DNA of 64,000 nt from Climacteris rufus. Lineage: Eukaryota; Chordata; Aves; Passeriformes; Climacteridae. Shown one piece after another: positions 52,091 through 62,745 of the stretch. The notes under the pieces are model-generated. The model ran no database searches and was not told the DNA's origin. It saw nothing but the letters and a program-made list of their open reading frames with translations. A program made the position numbers and the translations under genes. Each line of letters opens with the position of its first letter. Position 1 is the stretch's first letter. The stretch covers positions 795,288-859,287 of the forward strand of contig VZRZ01008693.1 of the NCBI GenBank assembly GCA_013398175.1, in the 5' to 3' direction.

Positions 52091-53441
52091 GTGGGTGTGT
52101 AATGTTACATAAACACTGTTTTCCAGGGTGTCTGTCACTGTCATACCAAAGTGCTGATACTGCTGTGAGGAGGAGGGTGATTGCCTATTTAAGACTATAA
52201 GTGGCAGTGAGGATTATTTTCTTCTGCTTTTGACCTACCTTTCCCCATTTCTGAATGGCTGGTGTTCAGTTCTTTCTTTAAGCCAGTTTTCTGGATAAGG
52301 CTTGCTTATTAAAAGTCACAGGCATTATTTTAAATCACACCGCTGTCAGTGAATCTTTTTAGTGGATCATACTTGCTATAGAGTCCTGAAGGTTTCTAAC
52401 TTGAGCTGTAACACAGACATCTTTGAATGATACCCTCTGATTTCACTGCACACTTAATGATGTCAGGGGATTTTTCCAGAGCCCTTGGTGTTATTTTCAC
52501 CTTTTCATTGGAATCAATGTTTATCAGCACTGTTCCCACGCAGCCTGATGAGGTCACTTTTAGGCTAACACTGACCACTTCTATTATCCCACCTGTGCCA
52601 TCTTTTGCTCTCTCTCCCCTATATGTAGTTCAAATCAAATACATATTTCAAAAGAATATATTTATTCTCTTTTAAATCTAGCCTTGGATTTTGATGTACA
52701 AAAGAAAACTTGAAGCCAGTTAGAAGACCTTGTTGCTGGAGCCAGTGCCTGTGCAGTTGGTGTGTAAAGCCCCTTGGTTTCCCTCTTGCCAGCTGTGCCT
52801 CTGCTGCAAACTTACGGTGACAGGAGCTGCATCTGTGCTCCATATTTTTATGCAGCAGCTAAGACACGGATCTCTGGTTCATTACTCTGGCTCCTACAGT
52901 GCAAGCAAATTATAATAGTTTAAACACAGTTAGGTTTCTTTTTAGTCTGAAGAATAACAATGTGGTCATGGCAGAGACTAGAAAACCAGAGAAATTCTGA
53001 TGGTTTAGTTTATCTTCTGCCTCAGGACCCTTGTGGAGAGTAAGGCAAAAAGAGGTAGCAGGTGAGAAACATGGGCTATAACCTGTGTAAAGGTCCTGAC
53101 TACTGCTAGACAACTTCTGTGAAGAAGGGTTTTGTACTGGGGCATCCTTGTCAGGGGAGACATGGAAGGGAATTTGGGCAGTACAAACACGTGCTTTTTC
53201 TGTATCTGTTTATTGGTGAAGCAGTGTTTAGCCCTGACTACTGTGCCAACCAGGCAAAGCTGCCTTTGGGGAACAGAACCTGCCCCCTTGGAGGAGCCCA
53301 GGGACAGGACTGAGCCCATGCAGGGCAGCCCAAGAAACACCTCTGGCATTCTTCCTTTAATTTCTATATGTAAGGCAGCAGGGTGGGCTCAGAGGGTATA
53401 AGGACAAGGCACTCCTCAAAATGGCTTCTCTTACAATTTCT

Positions 53442-53471
53442 TTTCTGTCTCCTTTTTCTATTTTTTTACAG
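53442..53471 (+). other. TMEFF1: Polypyrimidine tract and splice acceptor of the 53472 exon
   Basis: A C/T-rich run (TCTGTCTCCTTTTTC followed by TATTTTTTTACAG) ends at AG 53470-53471. A second AG follows two bases later (CAGAG). Using it would remove two bases and shift the phase, so the first AG is taken as the site. This assumes the upstream exon ends one base into a codon. Confidence 0.85.
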
Positions 53472-53581
53472 AGTTAAATGTAAGGGAATCCGATGTAAGA
53501 GTGTGTGATGAATCGTCATGTAAATACGGAGGAGTGTGCAAGGAAGAGGGTGATGGCTTGAAATGTGCGTGTCAGTTCCAG
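53472..53581 (+). CDS. TMEFF1: TMEFF1 internal coding exon (first follistatin module, N-terminal half)
   Basis: This is an internal exon of tomoregulin-1, a type I membrane protein with two follistatin-like modules and one EGF-like domain. It is mainly neural, and the family is known to modulate Nodal/Cripto-type TGF-beta signalling. The exon opens after a pyrimidine tract ending TTTTTTTACAG and closes at CAG|GTAAGG. It starts with two bases (AG) completing a codon split with the previous exon, then 36 full codons, and ends in phase 0. The peptide contains the motifs VRVCDESSCKYGGVC and LKCACQFQ. Cysteines fall at residues 11, 16, 22, 31 and 33, as in the EGF-like hairpin and first Kazal cysteines of a follistatin module. 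I favour TMEFF1 over its paralogue TMEFF2 because CDESSCKYGGVCKE followed by GDGLKCACQFQ is the TMEFF1 form, whereas TMEFF2 has a CDTNTCKFDGEC-type sequence. No stop or frameshift interrupts it. Confidence 0.95.
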
Positions 53582-55111
53582 GTAAGGGCTGCTCACCTTT
53601 TTGTTTGCCATTAATGACAAATCTTTCAGGTGTATTGAAGTGTTTGTAGAGTTTTCACTTTAAAAATTTCATGCAGAACCAGGCTTATGGAGTCTAAACG
53701 TAAGCTCCTTTTTCAATGGCATTGATTGGATCAGATAACGGCCGGGATCACGAGTGATCATAAAGGTTATGAATTGAAACAGTAAATTAATCCCACTCAG
53801 GGGGGAAAAAAGTATGGAAACTTGATAAAAATGTCTTCTGAACTTTTAAAAAATAGTAAATAGCACGTTCAGTTTGCGTCGTCTGTTTTGAGCCTTTAGT
53901 TTACAGTTTTTATAACTATCATGGCAATCCTTCCTTCCCACCTGCCACCAACGTTTTTTGGAGAAAAAACAATACAGCAGTTCTTTTTTTTTTCCACAGT
54001 TTATAGCCAGGAAAAATGTATCAAATATTATGTATGAGACTCATGGTAGAACTGGAAGAGCTGGCAGTGTTATCAGCAAACCTGAGAGTATGCTGTCTTT
54101 CAGTGTTTTAAAAATAATTGTGTGTTCTGTTTCCAATAAATAATAAATCAAGGGGAACCAGAATAGCAACAGTGTGTATATGATCTTACACCGGTCTTGG
54201 ATTCCAGTGTTTCAGAGTTAGCTTTTGATAGGGTGTTGTTCACCTATGCTGGGGGCATTGTTCCAATTGCCTTTTAAAGGGAGAAAAAATTCTAACGGGA
54301 AGAGCTTTGTTCCTCTGTCTTCAGTTTCTCTGTAACATGTGTTTATGAAAAATAGTCAAATCAAAGCTCGGTAATGATTAAAAAAAAAAAAAAGAAAAAG
54401 AAATGCAAGCCTAAGCTAGCCAAGGGTTTAATTTATTTTCTGTAAGTGATACATTTTGCAACTCCCTAATATCCAAGTCTTAAAGATTTGAAAAAATGAA
54501 CTAGTCCATGTGAAAAACTAATAATTTGTCTCGAATAACACATTTTAGAGACCAGTATTGTTATTAAGCTACTTGCAAGTTTACTTGTACTTCTTGAAAA
54601 GTTTATTCTATACTCTTAGGAAAGAAGTCTTAGGATGAGGGGAAAGTACTGTGTTTTTCAGACACAGCAGGTTGAAATTCTTCCTGTAACTCCCAAACTT
54701 GAGTTTACTCAATTTGCTGCAACTAGCAGCACCAAAATATCCCAGGCAACAAACACCCAGCCCAAACTGTTAGGTTCCCCACATGCAAGACTATCTGAGA
54801 GCTAGCTAATTTTTTTCTGACAAGGTTTTGAAAGGAAAATAGACACAAGTGTGTACAGTGGTTCAGCTGAAGAGGCACTGAAAGGAAGATGTGGGAATAT
54901 CAGCTTGTTCTTCCTGAAGTGTGTTTCCTATTAGTCATGGCTACAACAGAGCATGTGGATAAATGTGCCACCAGTCCAATCCAGGAAGGCATTTCTTATG
55001 CTATTAAAACTGCAGTTTTTGGGAAAAATGCATCCTAGCAAGAGAGTTGCAAAATTAAATTGGTCTGGGATCCAGGTTTTTGTCAGATGAGGATGTTCCT
55101 GCTGGAGTGGG
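53582..55111. other. Unique intron 2 sequence
   Basis: No exon or transposon is recognised. An oligo-A run lies at about 54380-54393. Confidence 0.6.
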
Positions 55112-55470
55112 AACCACAGAATATGCTGAGTTGGAAGGGATCCACAAAGATCACCAAGTCCTGGTCTTAGCCCTGCACAGCACTCATCCCCAAGAGTCAC
55201 ACCATGTGCCCACAAATATTTTCCAAATGCTTTTTGAACTCTGTCAGGCTTGGTGCTGTGACCACTTTCCTGGGAAGTCTGTTCCAGTATCCAACCACCC
55301 TCTGGGTGAAGAACCTTTTCCTAATATCCAACCTAAACCTTCCCTGGCACAACTTCAGATCATTCCATCAGGTTCTGTAACTGGTCACCACAGAGAAGAG
55401 ATCAGTGCCTGCTCCTTCTCTTCCCCTCATGAGGAAGTTGTAGACTGTGATGAGGTCCCCTGATAGAGGG
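55112..55470 (-). repeat. CR1 LINE 3' end fragment, antisense
   Basis: On the + strand it reads as the reverse complement of a CR1 3' end: AACCACAGAATATGCTGAG, TTGGAAGGGATCCACAAAG, TTGGTGCTGTGACCACTTTC, CCAACCACCCTCTGGGTGAA, GAACCTTTTCCTAATATCCA, CACAGAGAAGAGATCAGTGC and CTCATGAGGAAGTTGTAGAC. It is 5' truncated at about 55470. The open frame of 127 codons on the + strand here is antisense of the repeat, not a gene. Confidence 0.93.
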
Positions 55471-57194
55471 GAGCAGAGAGACACAAGTATTCACAGCCGT
55501 GTCTGAACTAAGGCCAAGGCTGCCACAAACTTCCTTTTGATTGAAGAAAATGGGTGACAAATTTCAGCATTTTTTGAAACAACTATAATGTAATGACAGG
55601 AAGAGGTCTGCAGGCTGAAAGGTCTTTTGCTGTATTTTGGATGAGTTTTACAAAACCTGAATGGAAAACTGATCAGCACGTGGTGAGTGTGTTGTGAACC
55701 GGTGGGGGAAATAAGGTGGAGTTAGTTGAGGTGAGAGAGAGACATCACAGGGCTCTTTTTCAATCTCAGTAAGACAGGCTTGACAATGATCAGTTTAAGA
55801 AGATAACTGCTTTAATAACACAGAATAGGAAAAGGAGCAAAGTGACAGTGAGGAAACCTCACAACCCATTCAGATGCTGGGAACTCAGAAATCACACAGC
55901 GTTGGATGGAGCCCGGGTGGATTTTGCCATGGCACACTGTGCAGAGCAGATCCTGTCCATGAGGAGATGCTCTCCCTTTTGGTCATTTGAGGTATTACAG
56001 GATTTCCTCAGAAGAAAACAGCTCTACTCCTAGAGGACGTTTGCATAAGAACTTTTGGCCATACTGTACCAAATCACTAAAGGCTTACCAAATTGTAAAA
56101 AATGAATCACTTTACCTTTCATTTTCTATCCTCAGGACAGAATCCTGCAACTTTAAAACACCACACAGCAACTTTAGGATTGAACAGAGAATTATCTATT
56201 GAAAAGTATTGTCCCCCTCAGGAGCTGCCTGTTAATTATTCTCTAGAAATGACTATTCAGTATGAGATGTGACAGGACTAATGTTGTGGTTGAATGTCTT
56301 GAGAGCTACTCACTATGGGAAAGTATTACAAAACTATTAGAAATCATTTTCAGAGCTGGAAGCATGGTTTATTTCAGTCTGTACCTGCTTAGTTCATTCT
56401 CAGTTGGTTATATATGGCAGGATGACAAAGGATTGGAGGCAAAACCCTTCAAAATTATGTCTTAAATAATTGAGTATTTTGACCTTTGTGTATGTTAAGC
56501 ACAAAGAAACTGTTGTAGGGGAGACTCTCATTTGGAATTTGGAGAAGAAACCTTTGTCCTTTTAGGGCATTTTAGCTTAACTAATGTTGTTATTTCTTCA
56601 TGCCCTCTCACTATACCAGTTTTAACCATAAACTTTATATGGGTAAGAGATTTGGTGGCTACTCTGTGTATTTCATCATTGCTTCTTGATTTTTGTTTTT
56701 ACCTTGGGAGTTGTTTTTACCTTGTGGTGTTGAAGCTGCAAAAGGTGTCTGACATTACAGTTACCGCTGCACCCCCAAAGAGGGCAATATTTCCTTTTCC
56801 ACACCGTGAGGCAGGGTTTGGGTCTCCACTTCAGCAGGAAGCTGTGCAACATTCTCAGATGTTAGGCAGATTGGCGGTCCCAGCATTTTAATGCATGTAA
56901 TGTGTACAAGGGGTTTATAATCTGTTCTTCTTAGAATGTAAGAAAACAGCAAAATACAGGCAGCTTCTGCAAAAGCTATTATGAATGATAATTTTTCGTT
57001 TCTATCTTTCTGTCTAATAAACGTATCAAATTCTACTAACCGAAAGATTAAAATTTTTCAGTGTAGTAATAGAAAAGCATTATTATAATTGTTGACCAAG
57101 TAAAAGATTCACAATGCTCTTGAATTTAATGGGAATGGTGATTGTTTTCCACCTCCTTTGTAAGACTGTTCTGACCAAAAATATCAGCAAATCT
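55471..57194. other. Unique intron 2 sequence
   Basis: Nothing gene-like is recognised. A + strand frame of 119 codons at 56532-56891 has no motif and no flanking splice pattern I would trust. Confidence 0.55.
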
Positions 57195-57440
57195 CGTCTT
57201 AAGCACTGTTCTCCTTAAATTTTCCTTTGCTCAGTTTCATCCCCCTGTGCCTATTCATACTTTCATGTATTATCTTGAAGAAGTTTTCTCCTTCCTCAGT
57301 GTTTATCCTTCAAATACTTCTAGATGCCTGACATATTCCCTCTAGCCAGTACAAAGTCCCACCATAGTTATTTTGTTCTTTTAATCTTTCCTACTGAATT
57401 CCTATGCTCAGTCCGTGTGGAGTTAGCCTATTATTTCAGT
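57195..57440 (-). repeat. Old CR1 LINE 3'-region relic, antisense
   Basis: The + strand resembles the reverse complement of a CR1 3' region: AGTTTCATCCCCCTGTGCCT, a CTTGAAGAAGTTTTCTCC block, ATACTTCTAGATGCCTGACA, then TTTAATCTTTCCTACTGAAT. It is much more diverged than the copy at 55112-55470. It ends about 180 bases upstream of the exon at 57617. Confidence 0.55.
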
Positions 57441-57589
57441 GATCCAAGAGGAATACATATACTGATACTGAAAAACTAATATATTTCAAACCTTTCTGTA
57501 GTGGAAAGGTTTATAAGCTTCTGTTAGTAACACAACTATCTTCCTGTATAGTAATCCAGGTGAGATTAATCACATGATTTTTGTATGAT

Positions 57590-57616
57590 TGGGTTATTTT
57601 ATCATTTCTTTTTCAG
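57590..57616 (+). other. TMEFF1: Polypyrimidine tract and splice acceptor of the 57617 exon
   Basis: T-rich tract GTTATTTTATCATTTC followed by TTTTTCAG at 57609-57616. It is consistent with the exon's conserved first codon TGT (Cys). Confidence 0.92.
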
Positions 57617-57746
57617 TGTCACACAAACTATATTCCAGTTTGTGGTTCAAATGGAGACACTTACCAAAATGAATGCTTCCTCAGGAGAGCTGCTTGCAAG
57701 CACCAGAAAGAGATAACAATGGTATCAAGAGGACCTTGTTATTCTG
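57617..57746 (+). CDS. TMEFF1: TMEFF1 internal coding exon (first Kazal domain)
   Basis: This is the next coding exon of tomoregulin-1. The acceptor is a T-rich tract ending TTTTTCAG at 57616 and the donor is CTG|GTATGT at 57747. The exon is 130 bp: phase 0 at its start, 43 codons plus one base, so the following exon must start by completing a split codon. The peptide begins CHTNYIPVCGSNGDTYQNEC, then FLRRAACKHQKEIT, and ends RGPCYS. Cysteines at residues 1, 9, 20, 27 and 41 fit Kazal spacing: C-x7-C-x6-Y-x3-C-x6-C-x13-C. With the five cysteines of the previous exon this completes one ten-cysteine follistatin module. The VCGSNGDTYQNEC core is the hallmark of Kazal/follistatin domains. Exons for the second Kazal module, EGF domain and transmembrane helix are not seen before 64000. 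Confidence 0.96.
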
Positions 57747-59156
57747 GTATGTAAAACATCACTTTGTGCCACTAATGAATAATGTTTTATGGTTAGCACT
57801 TTAGTTTTGCCCTTAATTCCAGCAATTAAAATTTTCATGCTTTTCATAGAAGGAAATGTGGAAACCCTGAGTCCTCCATAGGAATGGAACCTTTTTCTAG
57901 AGAAAAAATCTGATGTATCTTCTGATATACTAACAGGTTAATAAATAAGCATTAAAAGTTGAAATACTTTATCTGAGTAAGTAGATTATGAATGCTTCTG
58001 TGATGTTTGTAGAGGAGCCTTGATATTCATCAAAAGGCTTTCAACAAATTTGGAGCAGACTCCAAATTAGGCATTTCTTTAGGACTTTTATTTTCTGGAA
58101 TTGCAGAATTAGTGTGATATCCAACAAGTGACACTGATCATCCTGACTGCCTGTATCCAAGGCATCATCTTTGACTTTGGGTTGTTACATTGAAGATATG
58201 CAAAACTTACAAAACCATTCTACCTCACATTTCTAATAGACTGGCCTTTTTTGTCTTTCCACACACTTAAAGCATAGATTTTTCAAGCGTTTCAAATACG
58301 TGTCAGGTTTTCACCATCTTGAGTACTGCAACATGCTCTTGGACACAGAAACTTCAGACACCAGAGGTCTTCTGAATCTTTGAATAGATTCAAAGCTGGT
58401 GAGACCAGACATATGGTTGGCTTTCTCAGAATGAAATTAAATGACTCAGTAGTGTAAACAACTTCATTCTTTGGTACATAAATAACATACACAAAAAATT
58501 AAGTTGTGGGACATGCCTTATCTTTCGATATACAATAGTTACTTGGATTAATCTAAACCAGGTGACATCTATATGGCAGCCAAAAGCTTGGCCATGGGTC
58601 AGATGCACACTCCTTGCTAGCTTTTTGTTGGTTAATTATCAATGACAGTTTAGAGTTATCTGGCCTGGAGCTCACTGGTAGCTGCAGCATCTTATCTGGA
58701 AATTACTGCAGATGCACGGGCAGTGTACCTAGTCCAAGTCCTTGCTGCTGCCAGTCCCAGTTACCTCATTGAAATGCAGACAGAGGAGCACCAGCTGCTC
58801 TAAGGCCTTTGACTGCAGCACAGACCTGTACTGAGGTCTGACTCTTGTTTACTGAGGTCCAAAACAATCTGTGCTGTTAGTCCTAATACTGAAGGAAGCC
58901 TGTGTTTGTGCCCAGCACAGAAGCATAATTCCAACATCCCTCCAGCAGATGACTAAATCTACTGTCTTTCCCAATCTCCCACCTGTAAACTATATACAGA
59001 TGCTGCAGAAATAAGAAAAAAATGCAATCTAATTTTGGAGGACTCACATATTCCTATAACAACACCCAAGAAGTATGAAGGTTTGAACTGAGGATGTGTA
59101 ACTAAATAATGTTTTTTAATTTCATGCTGAAGTCATTTTAAGAAACAGACACACAG
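57747..59156. other. Unique intron 3 sequence
   Basis: No exon or repeat is recognised between the donor site and the LTR. Confidence 0.6.
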
Positions 59157-60218
59157 TGTCATGGGTTGATCTGGACCAGATGCCAGGCACCAACCAAAAC
59201 TGCTCGCTCACTCCCCTCTGCAGCTGGACAGAGGAGAGAAAATTTAACGAAGGATTCATGGGTTGACATAAGGACCAGGAGAGATAGCTCATTGAATAAT
59301 ATCATAGGCAAAACAGGCTCAACCTAGAGATATGAAATGAATTTATTACTAATAAAATCAGAGCAGGATAATAAGGAGTGAAATAAGCCCTTAAAAACAC
59401 CTTCCCCACACCCCTCCCTCCTTCCCTGCTCTATCTCTTACTCCAGTGGTGCAGGAGACCGGGAATGGGGGTTATGGTCAGTGCACCACCTGTGACTTCT
59501 CCCGCTGCTCAGGGAGAGGAGTCATTCCCCTGCTGCACCGTGTGGTCCCTCCCATGGGAGACAGTTCTCCATGAACTTCTCCAGCGTGGCTCCATCTCAC
59601 AAGCAACAGCTCTCTACACCCTGCTGCAAAGTGAATCCCTCCCACATGCAAACAGTCCTCTTAAACTGCTGCAGCATGGTTCACTCTTCCACGGGATTCA
59701 GTCCTCCAAGGACAGGCTGCTCCAGTCTGGGAGCAGGGCTCCTCTTTCCTTGGGTCTCCAGCAGGCTCACAACCTCCTGTAGGCATCCACCCATTCTAGT
59801 GTGGGCTCCTCCTCCATGGGCTGCGGATGGATCTCTGCATCCCACATGGACCTCCATGGGCTGCAGGGACACAGCTGCTTCACCATGGTCTGCACCACAG
59901 GCTGCAGCATCTGCAGCATCTCCTGCACCTCCTTCTTCACTGATCTTGGTATCTGCAGAGTTCTCACATGTTCTCACTCTGTTTTTCTGTAACCACAATT
60001 AAAACTGTGCCCCAAACTTTGATTTCTTTGTAGATGTGTTATCACAGAGGCATTACCACCATATCTAACTGGCCCAGCCTTGGCCAGCAGCACTTCCGAC
60101 TTAGGAGCCACCAGATATTGGCTCTGCCAGACATGGTGGAAGCTTCTGGCAGCTTCTCACAGAAGCCACATCTGTGGCCCCCTCACTACCAAAAACCAGG
60201 CCATTCAAACCCAATACA
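59157..60218 (-). mobile_element. Solo LTR of an avian ERVL-like endogenous retrovirus, antisense, with 5-bp target duplication
   Basis: This is a 1062-bp LTR. On the + strand it begins TGTCATGGGTTGATC and ends AACCCAATACA, giving TG...CA termini. It is flanked by the direct repeat CACAG at 59152-59156 and 60219-60223. The element reads on the minus strand: the polyadenylation signal AATAAA is at 59347-59342, within the TATTAGTAATAAATTC region. The middle holds GC-richer imperfect tandem units, with an exact copy of CCTCCATGGGCTGC at 59811 and 59851. There is no retroviral coding sequence beside it. Five-base duplications and long LTRs fit ERVL-type elements, which I infer. The open frames of 105 and 143 codons inside are LTR-derived. 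Confidence 0.93.
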
Positions 60219-61853
60219 CACAGCATGAAAGTTTCTTTCTCTCACTAAAACAAAATTCTAGGATAATGTTTTGGTAACAACAAAAAGCGTTTGTTTTTAT
60301 ATGCATTCTACTCTACTAAGAAAAAGAAATTTCAAAATGAAAAATTGATTCTTCTCAGCCTTAGGTTGCTGGCAGCTAATTACTACATTATTCAGCTAGT
60401 ACAGGAATTCTGTTTCTACCTTTCGCTACGTTTCTTAAAGTCCTACATAAAACCGAGGAAATGCAGCATAATTTTTAGCACCTAATGTAAAAGATCAAGA
60501 AAAGTGCTGAAACACAACTGTCCAGAAAGCACTGAAAACACATTTCTGAAACTGAGGATGTGATTTAGGCTGCATACTGCATTTACACTGGGGCAACTAA
60601 AGTGCCTTGGCAGAGCTTCACTAGAATGGTACCTGCTGCTTCCCAAGTGTTTGATATGCTTCGGGTGGCATGAAAATGTTGGATGATAAAAGCCATCCTC
60701 CAGAACCTCTCCATGCCCTGCCAAGACAGCAATGTATTAGTGCTCTTGTTCTGTTACACATATAATGGAGAATCAAATACTCAAATTTGAAAATATTTTA
60801 TAGATCCCCATTAATTTTCATGGAGTGCCTTTGAATTTGCTATTAAAATGCTTTGTTCTAGGGCATCATTGGGAAACAATATAGATTCACTGGTTTCCTA
60901 TCGGAGTTTTGTTTTTTCAAGGCAAAGCTTGACCCAAAACAATAGGATTAAATTCTTCCTTAGTGTTGTAACAACTATTTAATATTTGAAGTACCTCAGA
61001 CTTCTGAATCTCATACAAGAATAAAATATTTACCGTTTGCTAGGGATTGATATCTTCGGAAGCTATGGCACTGGTACCGAGAATACTGAGTGATTTAGTC
61101 ACTAAATCATTATTCTATTTCTTGGCAGGTAATATTTTGATTAAATTTTTACAGACATGGGTGATTTGCAGCATATTTATTTATTTCCTTTGTTGGAAGC
61201 CTGTCAGAGTATCAAGATTCTAAAACAATCAATGTTTAAAAAAAAGATTCAATTATAGGTGCTTTAAGAATAAACAAAATGCAAGTTTTCATGTTAAGAA
61301 TGGTTGCTTAGAGAAATGAAAGGCAATGTGTGGCTGAAATTTTGGGACTGCATATACAGGTTTTAAAATTGATTTTGACTGCTGCCAGATTTATTTTATA
61401 TGTACATGAAAATGTAACCACACAATGATGTAGTACTTGATTGTACTTGCAGTTTCTCAGTGTACTGTATATATTTGGAAGCCATTGTTCATTGCTTTCT
61501 GTTGGGATTTCTAAGTTAAGAAAAAAAAAAGAAAATAAAGCTATTTGCAGAACTAGAAACAAACACTGCATCTCTGTTGGATTGAAGGGTAATTACTGTC
61601 TTAGGAGTGGTTTAGGTTATGGTTATGTTTTTTCTTCCTTAAAATTTGTCAGTGGACTATTTGCCCTCCTGTTTGTACTTAGCAGTTTCGAGCTGTTCCC
61701 CTAAATGGGAAAGAGCTGGGTTCAATTTTCATGCTAGTTTGAGTTAAAAGCCATCCCTCCTGAATGAGAGAGGCTGCAGGCTTTTTGGGTTTGGGGAGTT
61801 TTTTCTGCTTCTGCACCAAAGCAGACCCACAGCACAGATATGGCTCCTGTTCA
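60219..61853. other. Unique intron 3 sequence
   Basis: AT-rich, with no exon or recognised repeat. Confidence 0.6.
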
Positions 61854-61908
61854 GAAAAAACAAAAAAAAAAAAACAACAACAAAACAAACAAAAACAACA
61901 ACAACAAA
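61854..61908. repeat. A-rich / AAC microsatellite
   Basis: A run of A followed by CAA/AAC/AAAC units. The minus-strand frame of 134 codons across it owes its Val/Phe/Cys-rich segment to this repeat. Confidence 0.95.
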
Positions 61909-62060
61909 GGGAGATTCTGACTGTAGCTGAGTGCTTACAGCATTCAGATGCTGTGTGTGATCCAAGTCCCTCTTTGTCTATTTTATCCAGAAACTCCTTC
62001 ATAGATAAAAGCCGCTTGCAGCAGAAGCCTGTACCTTTGTGTATATATAAGCATATTTTT

Positions 62061-62745
62061 ACAGAATCATAGAATGATTTCATTTGGAAGGGACTTTAAA
62101 GATCATCCAGTTCCAACCTCTCTGCCATGGGCAGGGACATCTTCCACTAGACCATGTTGCTCAGAGCTCCATCCAGCCTGGCTGTGAACACCTCTAGGGA
62201 TGGGGCATCCACAACTCCTTTGGAGTTCCCCACTTCATAGTAAAGAATCTAAACCTACTCTCTTTCAGTTTGAAGCCATTCCCCCTTGTCCTGTCACTAC
62301 ATACCTTTGTACAAAGTCCCTCTCCATCTTTCCTGTAGGATCCCTTCAGCTACTGGAAGGCCACAATTAGATCACCCCAAAGCAACCTCTTTACAGACTG
62401 AACAAACCCAATTCTCTCAGCCTTTCCTTGTAGGAGAGGTGCTCCGTCCCTCTGATCATCTTGGAGGCCTCCTCTGGACTCAGTCCAACAGGTTGACATT
62501 CTTTCTGTGCTGAGGGCCCCTGAGCTGGATGCAGCACTGCAGGTGAGGTCTCAGGAAAACAGAGTGGAGAAGGAGAATCCCCTCCCTCACCCTCTTGGCC
62601 ATGCTGCTTTTGATGCAGCCAAGGAAACATTTGGTTTTCTGGTCTGCAAGTGCACATTGCCAGGTCATGTTCAGCCTCTCATCCACCAGCACCCACAAGT
62701 CCTCAGCAGGGCTGACCTCAATCTTTATAAGTCTACTTGGAAAAG
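62061..62745 (-). repeat. CR1 LINE 3' portion, antisense
   Basis: The most complete CR1 copy in the window. The 3' terminus is at 62061, where the + strand reads ACAGAATCATAGAATG, the reverse of the terminal octamer repeats. Blocks then follow in order: GGAAGGGACTTTAAAGATCA, CCTTGTCCTGTCACTACATA, GGTGCTCCGTCCCTCTGATC, ATCTTGGAGGCCTCCTCTGG, GAGCTGGATGCAGCACTGCA and CTCATCCACCAGCACCCACA. It is 5' truncated at about 62745, inside the end of ORF2. The minus-strand frames of 88 and 98 codons here are remnants of that ORF, with KTKCFLGCIKSSMAKRVREG matching the expected region. It is non-functional. Confidence 0.94.

Larger units (their letters stand above)
1..53471 (+). other. TMEFF1: TMEFF1 intron 1 (partial; may include upstream flank)
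   Basis: This is everything upstream of the first visible TMEFF1 exon. No CpG island, no signal-peptide exon and no other convincing exon appears, so it is most simply the 3' part of a very long first intron. It could instead reach the promoter flank if exon 1 was missed. Open frames here are short, codon-random or derived from repeats. Contents are itemised separately: CR1 and L2-like LINE relics, one solo LTR, simple repeats and otherwise unique AT-rich sequence. It ends with a C/T-rich tract and the acceptor TTACAG at 53466-53471. Confidence 0.75.
48376..53471. other. Intronic sequence upstream of the first TMEFF1 exon in view
   Basis: Mostly unique sequence. It includes a TG run (49328-49340), a CAGA/CAGG tetranucleotide run (49556-49578) and a TTTA run (about 52056-52078). 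A segment around 50150-50400 with homeodomain-like TAATT motifs stands out by eye. No exon is seen before the acceptor at 53471. Confidence 0.5.
53582..57616 (+). other. TMEFF1: TMEFF1 intron 2 (4035 bp, complete)
   Basis: This is a complete intron bounded by the donor GTAAGG at 53582 and the acceptor TTTCAG at 57611-57616. It lies between a phase-0 exon end and a phase-0 exon start. It holds a CR1 3' fragment (55112-55470) and an older CR1 relic (about 57195-57440), both antisense to the gene. There is also an oligo-A run near 54380-54393. The remaining sequence is unique and AT-rich, and I see no additional exon in it. Confidence 0.92.

Noticed and set aside
55080..55463. 127-codon + strand open frame in intron 2
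   Set aside because: It lies entirely over an antisense CR1 3' fragment.
59465..60002. Open frames of 105 and 143 codons on + strand
   Set aside because: They fall inside the solo LTR and reflect its internal repeats. There is no splice or coding evidence.
61679..62083. 134-codon minus-strand open frame with a hydrophobic segment resembling a membrane helix
   Set aside because: The Val/Phe/Cys-rich segment is the translated complement of the A-rich/AAC microsatellite.
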